A stretch of DNA of 64,000 bases from Methanoculleus marisnigri JR1 (GCF_000015825.1 NC_009051.1:1606695-1670694); one strand, 5' to 3'. Counted from the first letter of the stretch, positions 9,180 to 18,700 are shown. The notes: a model not told the origin generated them from the sequence alone. Numbers and translations are program-made.

Positions 9180-9623
9180 ATGAAGAAAGAGGTTCGAGAA
9201 CTGGAGCCGGGAGAGTTTCCGCTTGCTGAGAGGATCTGGACGCACTACCGCGGCCAGAAGGCCGACCCGACGCGGGAGAGGGTCTTCGGCGTCTTTGTCG
9301 ACGGAGCCCTTGCGGCGACGGCCCGCTGCACCCTTCACTTGGGCGGCCTCGAGATGGACTGCGTCTTCACGCTGGACGAGCACCGCGGACACGGCTATGC
9401 AAAGGAGGCCGTGCAGATCCTCCTCGACGAATGCGGGTCCGAGACGATCTACATCCACTCGACCCTCCCCCTGATCGGGTTCTACGGGAGACTCGGGTTC
9501 GAACCCATCCCGGAGGCGAGGCTGCCGGCGAGTATCAAGGAGCGGTTCCTCTTCTGCTTCGGGGAGATGGCGGGGTGCAACGTCGCTCCCATGATGCGGA
9601 ATTCCGGGGATCGGGCACAGTAG
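9180..9623 (+). CDS. GNAT-family N-acetyltransferase
   Basis: 147 residues from ATG 9180, chosen because GAGGGAGA lies just upstream; the frame is open back to 9075. The core of a GNAT fold is visible: FGVFVDGALAATARCT, MDCVFTLDEHRGHGYAKEAV, where RGHGYAK is the acetyl-CoA pyrophosphate-binding R/Q-x-x-G-x-G/A loop, and IYIHSTLPLIGFYGRLGFEP, the usual C-terminal strand-helix. It transfers an acyl group to an amine of unknown identity. The closing PMMRNS is not family-typical. It is convergent with the DUF5814-like gene, 12 bases away. Confidence 0.85.
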   Translation: MKKEVRELEPGEFPLAERIWTHYRGQKADPTRERVFGVFVDGALAATARCTLHLGGLEMDCVFTLDEHRGHGYAKEAVQILLDECGSETIYIHSTLPLIGFYGRLGFEPIPEARLPASIKERFLFCFGEMAGCNVAPMMRNSGDRAQ

Positions 9624-9635
9624 CAAAAGAGAGGT

Positions 9636-10088
9636 TCAGTGCTCGATCTTCTTGATGTGCTCGATGGCGTTCTCCGCCAGTTTCTCCCGCCCCTGCAGTT
9701 CGGCGACGTCCCGTATCGCCTCGAGCATGTGGACGGAGTCTTCGAGGAAACTCAGGATGTCGGCGGGATAGAGATCGATCCCGTATTCGTCGAGGAGGTG
9801 AGCGCTGATCTGGCGGTGATCGAGCCCCAGCTCCCGAAACTCGATGATGGTGAGGGTGAACTTCCTCTCCGGGCACCCGCAGAAGGGTGCGTTCTTGCAC
9901 TTGCAGTCCATGAAGTCACGGAAGAAGGCCAGGAGCTGCTCGTGCGTCCGGCGATCGAGGTTCTCGAAGTCGATTGCCTTCCCGAGCGACTCCAGAAACG
10001 CGCCCGAGAAGACATGGTCGGGGAGCCGGAACCCTGCTGCCCGCTCAAGTTTCCGCGCCGCCCGGAACCGGGCCTTATTCGCAATCAC
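9636..10088 (-). CDS. DUF5814-like methanogen protein with a Cys cluster
   Basis: 150 residues starting at a GTG (10088-10086) that overlaps the upstream stop as GTGA; a longer in-frame start at 10163 would overlap the upstream gene by 79 bases. A cysteine cluster, CKCKNAPFCGCPERK, sits in the middle (C-x-C-x5-C-x-C) and could bind a metal or Fe-S cluster. The rest looks alpha-helical, with a C-terminal helix ending KLAENAIEHIKKIEH. I place it in the DUF5814 family found in methanogens, alone or attached to superfamily 2 helicases; that assignment is from memory of family features. Function unknown. Confidence 0.68.
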   Translation of the reverse strand: MIANKARFRAARKLERAAGFRLPDHVFSGAFLESLGKAIDFENLDRRTHEQLLAFFRDFMDCKCKNAPFCGCPERKFTLTIIEFRELGLDHRQISAHLLDEYGIDLYPADILSFLEDSVHMLEAIRDVAELQGREKLAENAIEHIKKIEH

Positions 10089-10708
10089 GACTCGCCGGGC
10101 TCCTCGTCGAACTTCGCGAGCGACTTCATGGCGTTGCTCATGGTCTCGATCTCGATGAGCCACTCGTCGAAGAGGCCCGGGTTCTCCACGTTGTCCTTGA
10201 TGTACTTCGCGCAGCAGGTGGCGCCGTCGACCACGGCGGCCCCGATATTCGCCGCAACCTCGAGCGCCTCCTCGAGATTCTCCTCGTCGATACCCTTGCC
10301 CTTCTTCACGAGGGTCTTGATGTCCGTCTCAAACCCGCCCTCGAGATACTTCCGGCAGGCGGTGAAGAGCACCAGCAGCGAGAGCTGGATCGACCCGATG
10401 ATATCCTCGAGTTCCCCCTCGGGAAGCCCGGTCATGACGATAATCTCCACGTCGTCGAGTTTCTCCGTAGCCTCCTCCTTCGTGAACCGGCCGTTCTGGT
10501 AGAGGCGGATGATCTTTAAGACCGAGAGGGTGATGTCTTCGGTGAAACTGAAGAGCATCTGCTCGCCTTCCGAGACCTCTTCGCCTTCGGCGGGCTCAAA
10601 ACTTGCTTCCTGCAACGTCTTGATCCAGTTGTCCCAGCGCTCCTGATTGTAAAAAATATAGAAGAGTTTCATGGGTTCTGCCTGCTTGGCACTCGCTTTC
10701 TTCGCCAT
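10085..10708 (-). CDS. DUF2150 family protein
   Basis: 207 residues from ATG 10708 (an earlier in-frame start at 10720 adds four). The sequence is acidic and largely helical: FYIFYNQERWDNWIKTLQEA near the start, KIIRLYQNGRFTKEEATEKL in the middle, and SLLVLFTACRKYLEGGFETD. This matches DUF2150, a family restricted to euryarchaeal methanogens and relatives and with no known function. It has no signal peptide, membrane span or catalytic motif that I recognise. It is translationally coupled to the Cys-cluster protein downstream through a GTGA overlap, implying a shared role. Confidence 0.75.
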   Translation of the reverse strand: MAKKASAKQAEPMKLFYIFYNQERWDNWIKTLQEASFEPAEGEEVSEGEQMLFSFTEDITLSVLKIIRLYQNGRFTKEEATEKLDDVEIIVMTGLPEGELEDIIGSIQLSLLVLFTACRKYLEGGFETDIKTLVKKGKGIDEENLEEALEVAANIGAAVVDGATCCAKYIKDNVENPGLFDEWLIEIETMSNAMKSLAKFDEEPGES

Positions 10709-10822
10709 ATCAGTACACATTCTGAGTGCCTCTGTTAAAAATCATTTGCTCTTCGTGCAGAAACCGGGAATTGGCGCGATTCGCGAACATTCATCTAGGA
10801 CGAGCGAGCATATGAAGAGCAG

Positions 10823-11596
10823 ATGACGAGAGCTCGCGGGCTTGATGCACTCCTGAAATCGTACGAACCTGTTGCGGTCGCGCTCTCCGGGGGAACGGAC
10901 AGTTCGGTTCTGCTGGCCCTCGCCCGGCATCACGGGATTCAGGTGATCGCGATCAGCGTCGATACCGGCCTTACACCGCCGGGGGAGCTCGCGGCGGCGC
11001 GCAAACTCTCGGAGCGTCTGGGTCTCCCACACGTCGTGATACCGCTCGATATGCTCGATATCCCCGCTGTCCGGGAGAACCGGCCGGACCGGTGCTACGT
11101 CTGCAAGCGGGCGATGATGGAGGCGATCGTGGCGGAGGCACGCCGGCAGGGGTGCCGGACGGTGGTCGATGGGACCCACGCCGACGATCGGCCTGCGGCG
11201 AGGCCCGGGATGCGGGTGCTCTCCGAACTCGGGATCAAAAGCCCGTTTGCCGAGTGCGGTATGGGGAAGGCGGATGTCGAGGCTCTTGCGAGGGAACTCG
11301 GGGTGCCCGTCCGCCCGCCGTCCGCGTGCCTCGCAACCCGCATCCCCACCGGCGAGGCGGTCACCCGGGAGTGCCTCGCGCTCGTCGCGGCGGCGGAAGC
11401 CCTCCTCGCGCGGGAGATCCCGGGGACGATACGGGTCCGGTGCAGTGGTGGTTGCCGGGCTTCCATCGAGGCCGACCCGGCGTACCGCCGGAGGCTTGAG
11501 GAACTGCTCGGTGCGGTGAAGGTACTCGGGTTTGCGGATGTAACGATTGCCTCCGGTGGCTACCGGGAAGGAGGTGCGGATTCATGGAAGCGGTGA
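10823..11596 (+). CDS. larE: LarE-type ATP-dependent sulfur transferase (PP-loop)
   Basis: 257 residues. The PP-loop VAVALSGGTDSSVLLALA lies at residues 17-34, followed by RCYVCKRAMMEAI and DGTHADDRPAARPGMR, and then PPSACLATRIPTGEAVT, whose cysteine corresponds to the residue LarE sacrifices as sulfur donor. LarE adenylates a substrate carboxylate and inserts sulfur, classically into the nickel-pincer nucleotide precursor for lactate racemase. No larB or larC is nearby, so the substrate here may be different. Its stop overlaps the next gene, thiI, another sulfur-transfer PP-loop enzyme. Confidence 0.88.
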   Translation: MTRARGLDALLKSYEPVAVALSGGTDSSVLLALARHHGIQVIAISVDTGLTPPGELAAARKLSERLGLPHVVIPLDMLDIPAVRENRPDRCYVCKRAMMEAIVAEARRQGCRTVVDGTHADDRPAARPGMRVLSELGIKSPFAECGMGKADVEALARELGVPVRPPSACLATRIPTGEAVTRECLALVAAAEALLAREIPGTIRVRCSGGCRASIEADPAYRRRLEELLGAVKVLGFADVTIASGGYREGGADSWKR

Positions 11597-12762
11597 TGGT
11601 CAGGTACGGCGAGATCTTCCTCAAGAGCGAGACGGTGAAGCGGCGGTACATATCGATAATGACGGGGAATATCGGTCTTGCGCTGGAGACTGAGGGACTT
11701 ACTCACCGTATCGAGACTCACCGGGGCCGGATCATGATCTACGGCGACGAACCCCGGCGGATCGCCGTAGTGGCCGCAAAGACCTTTGGGGTGGTGGGCA
11801 CCAGCGTCTGCACGGTGACCTCGGCAGATATCGAGGAGCTCGCGGCCACGGCGGTCGAGCACGCAGAGAGGCACCTCCGACCGGGGATGTCGTTTGGGGT
11901 CAGGGCGCGGCGTTCGGGTGTCGAGGGGTTCAGCAGCCAGGAACTCGCGGCGGCGGTCGGTTCGGCCGTCCTCGACCGGATCCCGGAGGCGAGGGTCGAC
12001 CTGACGACGCCCGACTACGAGATCTTCGTGGAAGCCCGGGAGTACGGCGGCCTCGTCTACGACGAGAGGATCCCGGGGCCGGGCGGGCTCCCCTACGGGA
12101 CGCAGGGCGAGGTGATGGCCCTGCTCTCGGAAGGAATAGACTCGCCGGTCGCGTCGTGGCTGATGATGCGCCGGGGATGCCTGGTGGTGCATGTCAACAT
12201 GCACGGCGGGCGGTTCGGGGGTGCCGATGCGGAGAAGAACGTCCTCGCAAACCACGCCCGGCTCTCTCTCTGGGTTCCGGGGCACGCTCTCGATCTCCTG
12301 GTCGTGGAGATGGAGCCGTTCTTTACGGCGATCACGGGACTGAAAGAGCCGCGCTACCGGTGCGTCCTCTGCAAGCGGTTCATGCTCAGGGTGGCGAGCC
12401 TCCTTGCAACGGAGCGGGGAGCCGCCGCCCTGGTCAGCGGCGACAACCTGGGGCAGGTGGCGTCCCAGACGCTCGCGAACATGGCGGTGATCGCTCCTGC
12501 GGCGACCGTTCCGGTGCTCCGGCCGCTGATCGGGTTCGACAAGGAAGAGGTCGTCGACCGCGCACGCGCCATCGGGACGTTTCAGGCGCGGCCGGGAGAC
12601 GTCGGGTGCACGGTCGCCCCCCGCTACCCCTCGACGGCAGCGCCCGCGGAGACGATCGTGAAACTCGAAGAGAAGATCGATGCGGCGGGTCTCGCGGAAC
12701 GGGCAGCGGCGACGGTGCGGCGGTATCGGGCGAGGAACGGGGTGGTTGAGGAGGTTGGGTGA
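11584..12762 (+). CDS. thiI: tRNA 4-thiouridine synthase ThiI
   Basis: 392 residues from ATG 11584, or 388 from ATG 11596, which forms a TGATG junction with the larE stop; I cannot decide between them. N-terminal MVRYGEIFLKSETVKRRY opens the ferredoxin-like and THUMP domains, ending near residue 170. The PP-loop ALLSEGIDSPVASWLMMRRG follows, and then YRCVLCKRFMLRVA with a CxxC, the cysteine pair that in methanogen ThiI binds an Fe-S cluster. There is no rhodanese domain, as is usual in archaea. It thiolates U8 of tRNA; a thiamine role is possible but less likely without the rhodanese part. Confidence 0.92.
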   Translation: MEAVMVRYGEIFLKSETVKRRYISIMTGNIGLALETEGLTHRIETHRGRIMIYGDEPRRIAVVAAKTFGVVGTSVCTVTSADIEELAATAVEHAERHLRPGMSFGVRARRSGVEGFSSQELAAAVGSAVLDRIPEARVDLTTPDYEIFVEAREYGGLVYDERIPGPGGLPYGTQGEVMALLSEGIDSPVASWLMMRRGCLVVHVNMHGGRFGGADAEKNVLANHARLSLWVPGHALDLLVVEMEPFFTAITGLKEPRYRCVLCKRFMLRVASLLATERGAAALVSGDNLGQVASQTLANMAVIAPAATVPVLRPLIGFDKEEVVDRARAIGTFQARPGDVGCTVAPRYPSTAAPAETIVKLEEKIDAAGLAERAAATVRRYRARNGVVEEVG

Positions 12763-12827
12763 AGGGATTCCTCACGTTTCATGACCTTTTTCCCTACCTT
12801 CTATTACACACGCCCATACACGGCTTC

Positions 12828-12934
12828 CTTGGGGATATCGCGTTTGGGGGAGGGGTTGCAGGGGAGGGGGGTCTCCCCCCTCCCCTGTCCCCACCCCCCG
12901 TGGCGATACTCCCACGGTCCAGTGTACTGGGTTT
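12828..12934. repeat. GC-rich palindromic intergenic element, copy 1
   Basis: The 373-base gap between thiI and the SepCysS gene has no convincing ORF. It contains a perfect 11-bp stem with a three-base loop (G-rich arm 12861-12871, C-rich arm 12875-12885), framed by GGATATCGCG at about 12833 and GGCGATACT at about 12902. A 23-base end block at 12912-12934, starting CCACGGTCCA, is repeated with two differences at 59857-59879. The block therefore belongs to a dispersed element present twice in this window. The rest of the gap (12935-13104) shows nothing I can name. Confidence 0.6.
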
Positions 12935-13103
12935 TGCCCCCGTTCTTATCTGTTTAACAGGTGTAGTGACACAGCCAGAACGCTTAATTTTCGTCATCTC
13001 TAACTTGATGGGCATTTACTTGGTTCCAGACCTGAAGCCTGGTTGCTACCCCAAAAAATCTCTGGGAATGATAACTGCGATAGACGCCCCGGCCCGCACG
13101 CAC

Positions 13104-13135
13104 CCGCTCAAAAAAAAGAATTCCGAGGATATCCC
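13104..13135 (-). terminator. U-tract terminator after SepCysS
   Basis: Just past the SepCysS stop the minus-strand transcript reads into a run of eight U residues (A-run at 13110-13117 on the plus strand), the normal archaeal transcription end signal. Confidence 0.55.
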
Positions 13136-14314
13136 TCAGACGATATTCAACCCGTTCTCCCGCGCAATCTCGACAAACGACTCCCCCACATGCCGGATCT
13201 GCTTCTCGGTCAGCCCAAAGGTGTTGAACTTCCAGACCCTGGTGGAGCCGGGGATGACGCCGGTGATCCCCCGCTTCTTTAAGTCGCTCGAGAGGAAGAA
13301 GCCGCGTTTCTTGTGCTGCTGCGCCACCTTATCGAACGACTCGCGGGTATCTATCCGGGTCAGGGTGTGCTGCCGCGGGTAGTCGGAGAGAACCTTCGTC
13401 CCCTCGATGGAGAGGAGGGCGTCCACGACCGCCTGCGAGTGCGCAACCTCGGTATCCCAGTGCTTCACCCGCTCCTTGACATGGGGGAACGAGGCCATCA
13501 TCCCGACGACGGTGACCCCCATCAGGGTGCAGCCCATCATCTCGACCTCCTTGATCCCGAACGTCCGGCCGGTCACGTCGCCCTTCGCCTGTGTCGTCCT
13601 GAAAACCCGCTCCGCGTGCTCGTTCGTCGTCGCGAGGACGCCCGAGGGTGCCGGGGCCGCCATGCTCTTGTGGCCCGACCCGACCACGAAGTCGGCACCG
13701 AGCGCTTTGCCGTCGACGGGCATGATCCCGACCGAGTAGGCCCCGTTGACGAGGACGGGGATGTCGTATTGGTGGGCGACCTTTGTGATGGCCGCGACGT
13801 CGTGGACGTTCCCGAACTGGTAATCGACGTGGTCGATGAAGAGCAGGGGCGGCGTCTTCGAGAACTCCAGGATCACCGCCTCGATCTTCTCTGCCGCAGC
13901 GTCGGGGGTGATGTGGTTCTTCTCATCCTTCGGAACCTCGAGCGGAATCCCGCCTGCTTCCTCGACCGCCACGAACTCAGTGTAGTGGGCGAGCGACGTC
14001 ACGATGACCGGGTCGCCTTTCTCCACGTATGTGCTCGCGACCGCCTGGAATCCCCGGCGCGCTCCCGGCACCACCCGCGCGGTGTCCATATTCAGCCACG
14101 CGGCGAGGTCGGCGTGGAACTGCGCGATAGGGGGTTTCTGGATGTAGTCGAGCCTGAAGGGGCTTCGACAGTTGTCGCAGACCGAGTAGCCGTCCGCAAA
14201 GGATATCGCCGCCTTCATGGCGTCGACGGTGAGCCGTCCGCCCGCCTGGATGGGATCGATGTTGATGTACATCTCCTCGACGTCGCGGGACTCGATATCG
14301 ACCGCGCACTTCAC
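13136..14314 (-). CDS. pscS: O-phosphoseryl-tRNA(Cys):Cys-tRNA synthase (SepCysS)
   Basis: 392 residues beginning with GTG at 14314, which overlaps the upstream stop as GTGA. This PLP enzyme converts Sep-tRNA(Cys), made by SepRS, to Cys-tRNA(Cys). The PLP lysine is K216 in GSGHKSMAA, with IDHVDYQFGNVHD binding the cofactor ring. Three conserved cysteines that carry the Fe-S or persulfide chemistry are visible: C46 and C49 (VCDNC) and C262 (MMGCTLMG). Length and motif order fit the family throughout. No sepS or cysS is in the window. A 65-residue protein is encoded immediately upstream and probably co-translated. Confidence 0.95.
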   Translation of the reverse strand: MKCAVDIESRDVEEMYINIDPIQAGGRLTVDAMKAAISFADGYSVCDNCRSPFRLDYIQKPPIAQFHADLAAWLNMDTARVVPGARRGFQAVASTYVEKGDPVIVTSLAHYTEFVAVEEAGGIPLEVPKDEKNHITPDAAAEKIEAVILEFSKTPPLLFIDHVDYQFGNVHDVAAITKVAHQYDIPVLVNGAYSVGIMPVDGKALGADFVVGSGHKSMAAPAPSGVLATTNEHAERVFRTTQAKGDVTGRTFGIKEVEMMGCTLMGVTVVGMMASFPHVKERVKHWDTEVAHSQAVVDALLSIEGTKVLSDYPRQHTLTRIDTRESFDKVAQQHKKRGFFLSSDLKKRGITGVIPGSTRVWKFNTFGLTEKQIRHVGESFVEIARENGLNIV

Positions 14315-14508
14315 CTTACCAACTCCTCTTCAAGGATTGCAATCTGCCGTTTCACCTTTTCGAGGGTTGTTGCGGCGCGCTCCTTCTGGCCTTCGTCGAG
14401 GTCATGCCCGGGAGCAGTCTCCCGGAGCAGGAACCGGACGTCGGAGAGGAGGAATAGTGCCTGAAAAACTGCATCAACGGCTCTTTTTGACACGAGATCA
14501 CCATACAA
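14311..14508 (-). CDS. Small helical protein coupled to SepCysS
   Basis: 65 residues, predicted wholly alpha-helical: an N-terminal amphipathic segment KRAVDAVFQALFLLSDVRFL, then a short loop (ETAPGHDLDEG) and a heptad-like C-terminal helix ATTLEKVKRQIAILEEEL. It has no cysteines and no signal peptide. Its TGA overlaps the SepCysS GTG by four bases, so the two are very likely co-translated, and it would be the first gene of that operon. I do not recognise a family. In class I methanogens a separate protein, SepCysE, bridges SepRS and SepCysS; a small helical equivalent here is possible but unproven. Confidence 0.62.
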   Translation of the reverse strand: MYGDLVSKRAVDAVFQALFLLSDVRFLLRETAPGHDLDEGQKERAATTLEKVKRQIAILEEELVR

Positions 14509-14590
14509 ATATCAGTGGAGATATATTAGATTACGTGTATTCCGGACACCGGTTCGGTGCCGGCCACTTTCGCGCCACGCAGATCAGGCA

Positions 14591-14598
14591 TTTATACT
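14591..14598 (+). promoter_or_regulatory. TATA box for the mre11 operon
   Basis: TTTATACT at 14591-14598 lies 26-33 bases before the mre11 ATG at 14624, the spacing expected for a leaderless or nearly leaderless archaeal transcript. Confidence 0.55.
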
Positions 14599-14623
14599 CA
14601 AGGGACACGGAGACTAATTGGGC

Positions 14624-15784
14624 ATGAAGATCGTTCATCTTGCAGACACACATCTCGGATTATCGGCTTTTAACCGGGTTGATCCGGATACCGGGATGAA
14701 CCTGCGCGAACAGCTCATCTACGACAACTTTCTTGCCGCCGTCGACCGGGTCGTTGCCTTACGGCCCGATGCGCTCGTCCATGCGGGCGACCTCTTCCAC
14801 CAGGTCAAGCCGAAGACCCGCGCCTACACGACGGCGCTCGACGCCCTCTCCCGCCTGCACGATGCGGGGATCCCGGTGCTCGTGGTCGCGGGCAACCACA
14901 GCATGGCCAAGACGCGGTACACGGCATCGCCGTTCGAGGTGCTCGAGCGGGGCGGCTACCGTGCAAACAGCCTCTACGTCGCCCACCACAACCGTTACCG
15001 CCGGGTCGAACTCGGGGATACGGTCTTTCACCTGATACCGAATATGCTCGAGGCGGAAGGCTACCGGAGGGCGTTCGAGGGGCTCGAGTTCTCCGGCGGC
15101 ACGAATGTGCTCGTCACCCACGGCCTTGCGAGCATCTTAAAGGACAAACGGCTGCACACCGTCGCCGAGCACGAACTGGACGCGACCATCCTCTCCGACC
15201 GGTTCGACTACATCGCGCTCGGCCACTTCCACGGCCAGGTGCAGGTCGCCGACAACGCCTGGTACAGCGGTTCGCTCGAACACTGCAATTACGGGGAGAT
15301 CGCGGAGGAGAAGGGCGGGCTCGCCGTGGACCTCGCGTCAGGAGAGGTCGAGCATATCGACCTCCCGCGCACGCCGATGTTCAGCCTCGGCCGGATCAAC
15401 TGCGACGGGCTTTCGGCCAGGGAGGTCGTTGATGCCATCCTCGATGCTGCCGATAACCACGAGCAGAAAATCCACCACGCGATCTGCCAGGTCACGCTCG
15501 ACGGGATACGCCGCGATACGCTCCGCGCGCTCGACCAGAAGGCGCTCCAGGATGTCCGGAACCGTGCGCTCGACCTCAAGCTGCAGGTTCTGGCCGTCGA
15601 CGACCCGTCCCGGATTTTCTACGAGGACTCGCTCGTCGGCCTCGACTACGTTGCCGAGTTCGAACAGTTCGTGGAGAAGGAGCATCTCGCTCCCGGCGAC
15701 GAGACGTTCGTGAAGAAGACCGGGACGGAGGTTCTCCGGTCGGTCATCGCACGCCATAAAGAGGGAGAGCGTGCTGCTGAATAA
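14624..15784 (+). CDS. mre11: DNA double-strand break repair nuclease Mre11
   Basis: 386 residues from ATG 14624; the open frame reaches a TTG at 14618, but MKIVHLADTHLG is the standard start. Phosphoesterase motifs appear in order: HLADTHLG (metal Asp and His), VHAGDLFH, VVAGNHSMA, NVLVTHGLAS and DYIALGHFHGQV. These bind two manganese ions and give Mre11 its endonuclease and 3'-5' exonuclease activity. The C-terminal third is the Rad50-binding cap region. It heads the classic archaeal order mre11-rad50-nurA-herA for end resection, and its last 14 bases overlap rad50. Confidence 0.96.
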   Translation: MKIVHLADTHLGLSAFNRVDPDTGMNLREQLIYDNFLAAVDRVVALRPDALVHAGDLFHQVKPKTRAYTTALDALSRLHDAGIPVLVVAGNHSMAKTRYTASPFEVLERGGYRANSLYVAHHNRYRRVELGDTVFHLIPNMLEAEGYRRAFEGLEFSGGTNVLVTHGLASILKDKRLHTVAEHELDATILSDRFDYIALGHFHGQVQVADNAWYSGSLEHCNYGEIAEEKGGLAVDLASGEVEHIDLPRTPMFSLGRINCDGLSAREVVDAILDAADNHEQKIHHAICQVTLDGIRRDTLRALDQKALQDVRNRALDLKLQVLAVDDPSRIFYEDSLVGLDYVAEFEQFVEKEHLAPGDETFVKKTGTEVLRSVIARHKEGERAAE

Positions 15785-18700
15785 ACTCTGGATGCGCAAC
15801 TTCAAGCGCTTCCGCGACCAGGAGATCGTGTTTCAGGACGGTATCACGGGGATCGTCGGGAACAACGGGACCGGTAAGAGCAGCATCGTCTCCGCCGTCC
15901 TCTTCGCCCTCTACGGCCTGCAGGGGACCGGTCTCGACGGGGATTACATCGTCAGTTCCTTTGCGGGACCGCAGGACGTCTGCGAGGTTCGCCTGGACTT
16001 CTCGGTCGGCGGCAACGAGTACGCCGTCGTCCGCAAATTCAAACGCCGCCCCTCATCGACCCTCCACGAGGCAAACCTCTACCTGAACCAGAAACTCCTC
16101 GCAAACAGCGTCCAGAAGGTGGGAGAGGAGGTGCAGCGGATCGTCGGCATGGCCCCGGGCGACTTCCGGAACACCATCTACGCCGGGCAGAAGGAACTCC
16201 TTGCCCTGCTCGAGACCCGGGCCGGGTCCCGGAAGGACTGGTTCATGCAGGTGCTGGGTATCGATTACCTCAAGAAGGACAGCATGGAGCACCTCAAATC
16301 GATCATCGATGCCCGGGAAGGAAGCTGCCGCGAGCTCTCCGGCCGGCTCCAGGAACTGGATGCCGGCGGGGTTCGCGGTCGTCTTGCGGCGCTCCGCACA
16401 GATCTCGCCGGGGCGGAGGAAGAGGCGGAGGAGGCCCTGGGGAGAGAGAAGGCTGCCGCGGAGGAACTTGAGCATGCACGCACGGAGCGCGACCGGCTGC
16501 TCTCCGTCCGCGAGCGTTACCTGCACCTTGCACGGGAAGAGGAAGTGCTCGCAGCCGAGATCGAGCGGCTCCGCACCGAGTGCCGGGAGACGGAAGGGGA
16601 GATCGCCGAACGGGAGCAGGTGCAGGCCGAACTCGAAGGACTCGCTCTCCTCGCCGACCGCTACGAGGCCCTGAAAGCCGAGACGACCGCGATGGCCGAG
16701 GAGAAGGAGCTCGCCGACCGCCTGAGCCTCGAAGCGAACGCTGCGGAGGAGCGGGTCAGGGAGTACGGCGAGCGCCGCACAAAGGTCGAGGCAGAACTCG
16801 CCGCGCTTGCAGAGGACGAAAAAGCAGTTGCCGGCCTTACCCGCGAAGTCGCGGAGTGGCAGGCCCTCCGCGATCGCATCGCTGCGATGAAAGAACTCCA
16901 GCCGGAGTATGACTCACTCCGCGAAGACCTCACGCGCATGGACGAGCGGTTCGCCCAGATCGAGCGGCGAGTCGGGGAGAACCGGACGGAGATCGAAGGG
17001 ATCGAGGAGAAGGTCGGGCGTCTCCGCGCGCTCGAAGAGGAGATCGGGGAGTACGATGCCCTCCTGGCCCGGGAAGAGGTCTTTCTCCGGGCGCAGGAAC
17101 TCGCCCGGCAGGAGGAGCGGTGCCTGCGCGAGGTCGACGCGGCCTCCGAAGAGATGAGTCTCCTCGAGAGCGAGATTGCCGGGCTTGCCCGGCAGCTTGC
17201 CGGGATGGGCTCTATCGAAGACGAGATAGAATCCACGGAGAGCCGGAAAGAGTACCTGACCTCGCGGATCAGCGCGTGCGCGGAGCGGCAGGAGGCGCTC
17301 CGCGAGGAGATCCGGAGGCTTGCCGAACACCGGGCGGAGATTCTTGCCGCCGGCCCGGAGGGATCGTGCCCGACGTGCCACCAGGGCCTCGGCGACCACT
17401 ACGAGGAACTGGTCGGCGATCTTGCAGCCGCTACGAACTCGATGCAGAAGACGCTCGCCGAACTCGAGGGCGAGCATGCGAGAGCGACCGCCGAACGAGA
17501 GAGCCTCGTCGCCGTGCTGAAAGATCTTTACGGGCAGCGCACCGCCTGTCAACGCTTAAAAGAGCAGCACGCGCTGTATTCTTCCCGGTACGAGCAGAGC
17601 GCGAGCGTCGGAGAGCGATGGCGGGCCGAGGCGGAGGGGCACCGTGCGGCGATGCGGGCGCTCGGGGTGGAGGGGTACGACCCGGAGGCGCACGCCGCGC
17701 TCAAGGAAGAGATCCGCGCTCTTGCGGAGAAGCGGGCGGCGGCCGATACCCTCCGGGGCGAATGCAGTCGCCTCCCCGCCCTCCAGGAGGAGCGCCAGCA
17801 ACTCATCGCCGACGTCGAGAACTACCTCAGCCGCAAAGAGGAACTTGAAGCGAAGATCTCCCGGCTCGGGTTCGATCCGGTGATCCGGCAGCGGCTGGAG
17901 GCGGAGGCGCAGGCACTCGAGCCGTCCTACCGGGCATATACGGAAGCGCAGGCCCGGCTCGCGCGGCGGCCGGCGCTGGAAGAGGAACTGCAGGGCATCT
18001 CTGCACGAGTCAACGGCCTCGCGGAGAGGCTGCAGGCTATCCAGGCTGAACTCATCCGCCTCGCGTTCGACCCCGACCGGTTCGCACGCCAGAGCGAGGA
18101 ATGCAACCGAGCTGATACGGCGCACCGGAGAGCGTTCGAACTCCGCGTCCGCCTTGAAGCAGTCCCGAGGCTGATCGAGGCGCTGGAGGCGAAGCAGACC
18201 CTCCTCGCCAACAGGGAGGCCGAACGGCTCCGGGTCGGGGAGGCCGTCAAGGAACTCGGGTTTACCGAAGAGACGGTCACGGCGGCAGAGGAGCGGGTCG
18301 CGAACTGCGAACGGGACCTCGCGGCGGCGCGGGAGCAGAGATCCGCCGTTGCTTTCCGGATAAACAGCCTTAAGATGGATATCGAGAAAGAGACCGGGAG
18401 ACTCTCGCGTGCGGCCGACCTCGTCAGGCATCGGGAGACGCTCACCGAGGAGATCGGGCGGCTGAAACTGACCCGGTCGCTGATCAAAGAGTATACCGAT
18501 TACCTCCTCCAGGTGGTCAGGGACCGGATCGAGGAGGAGGCGGGGTGGGTGCTTGCGGAGATCACCGACGGGCGCTACGGGACGGTGATGCTGGACGACG
18601 ACTTCACCGTCCTCGTCCACGACATGGGCGACGACTACCCGGCCGACCGGTTCAGCGGCGGCGAGCAGGACGATATCGCCATCGCTCTCCGGGTGGCGCT

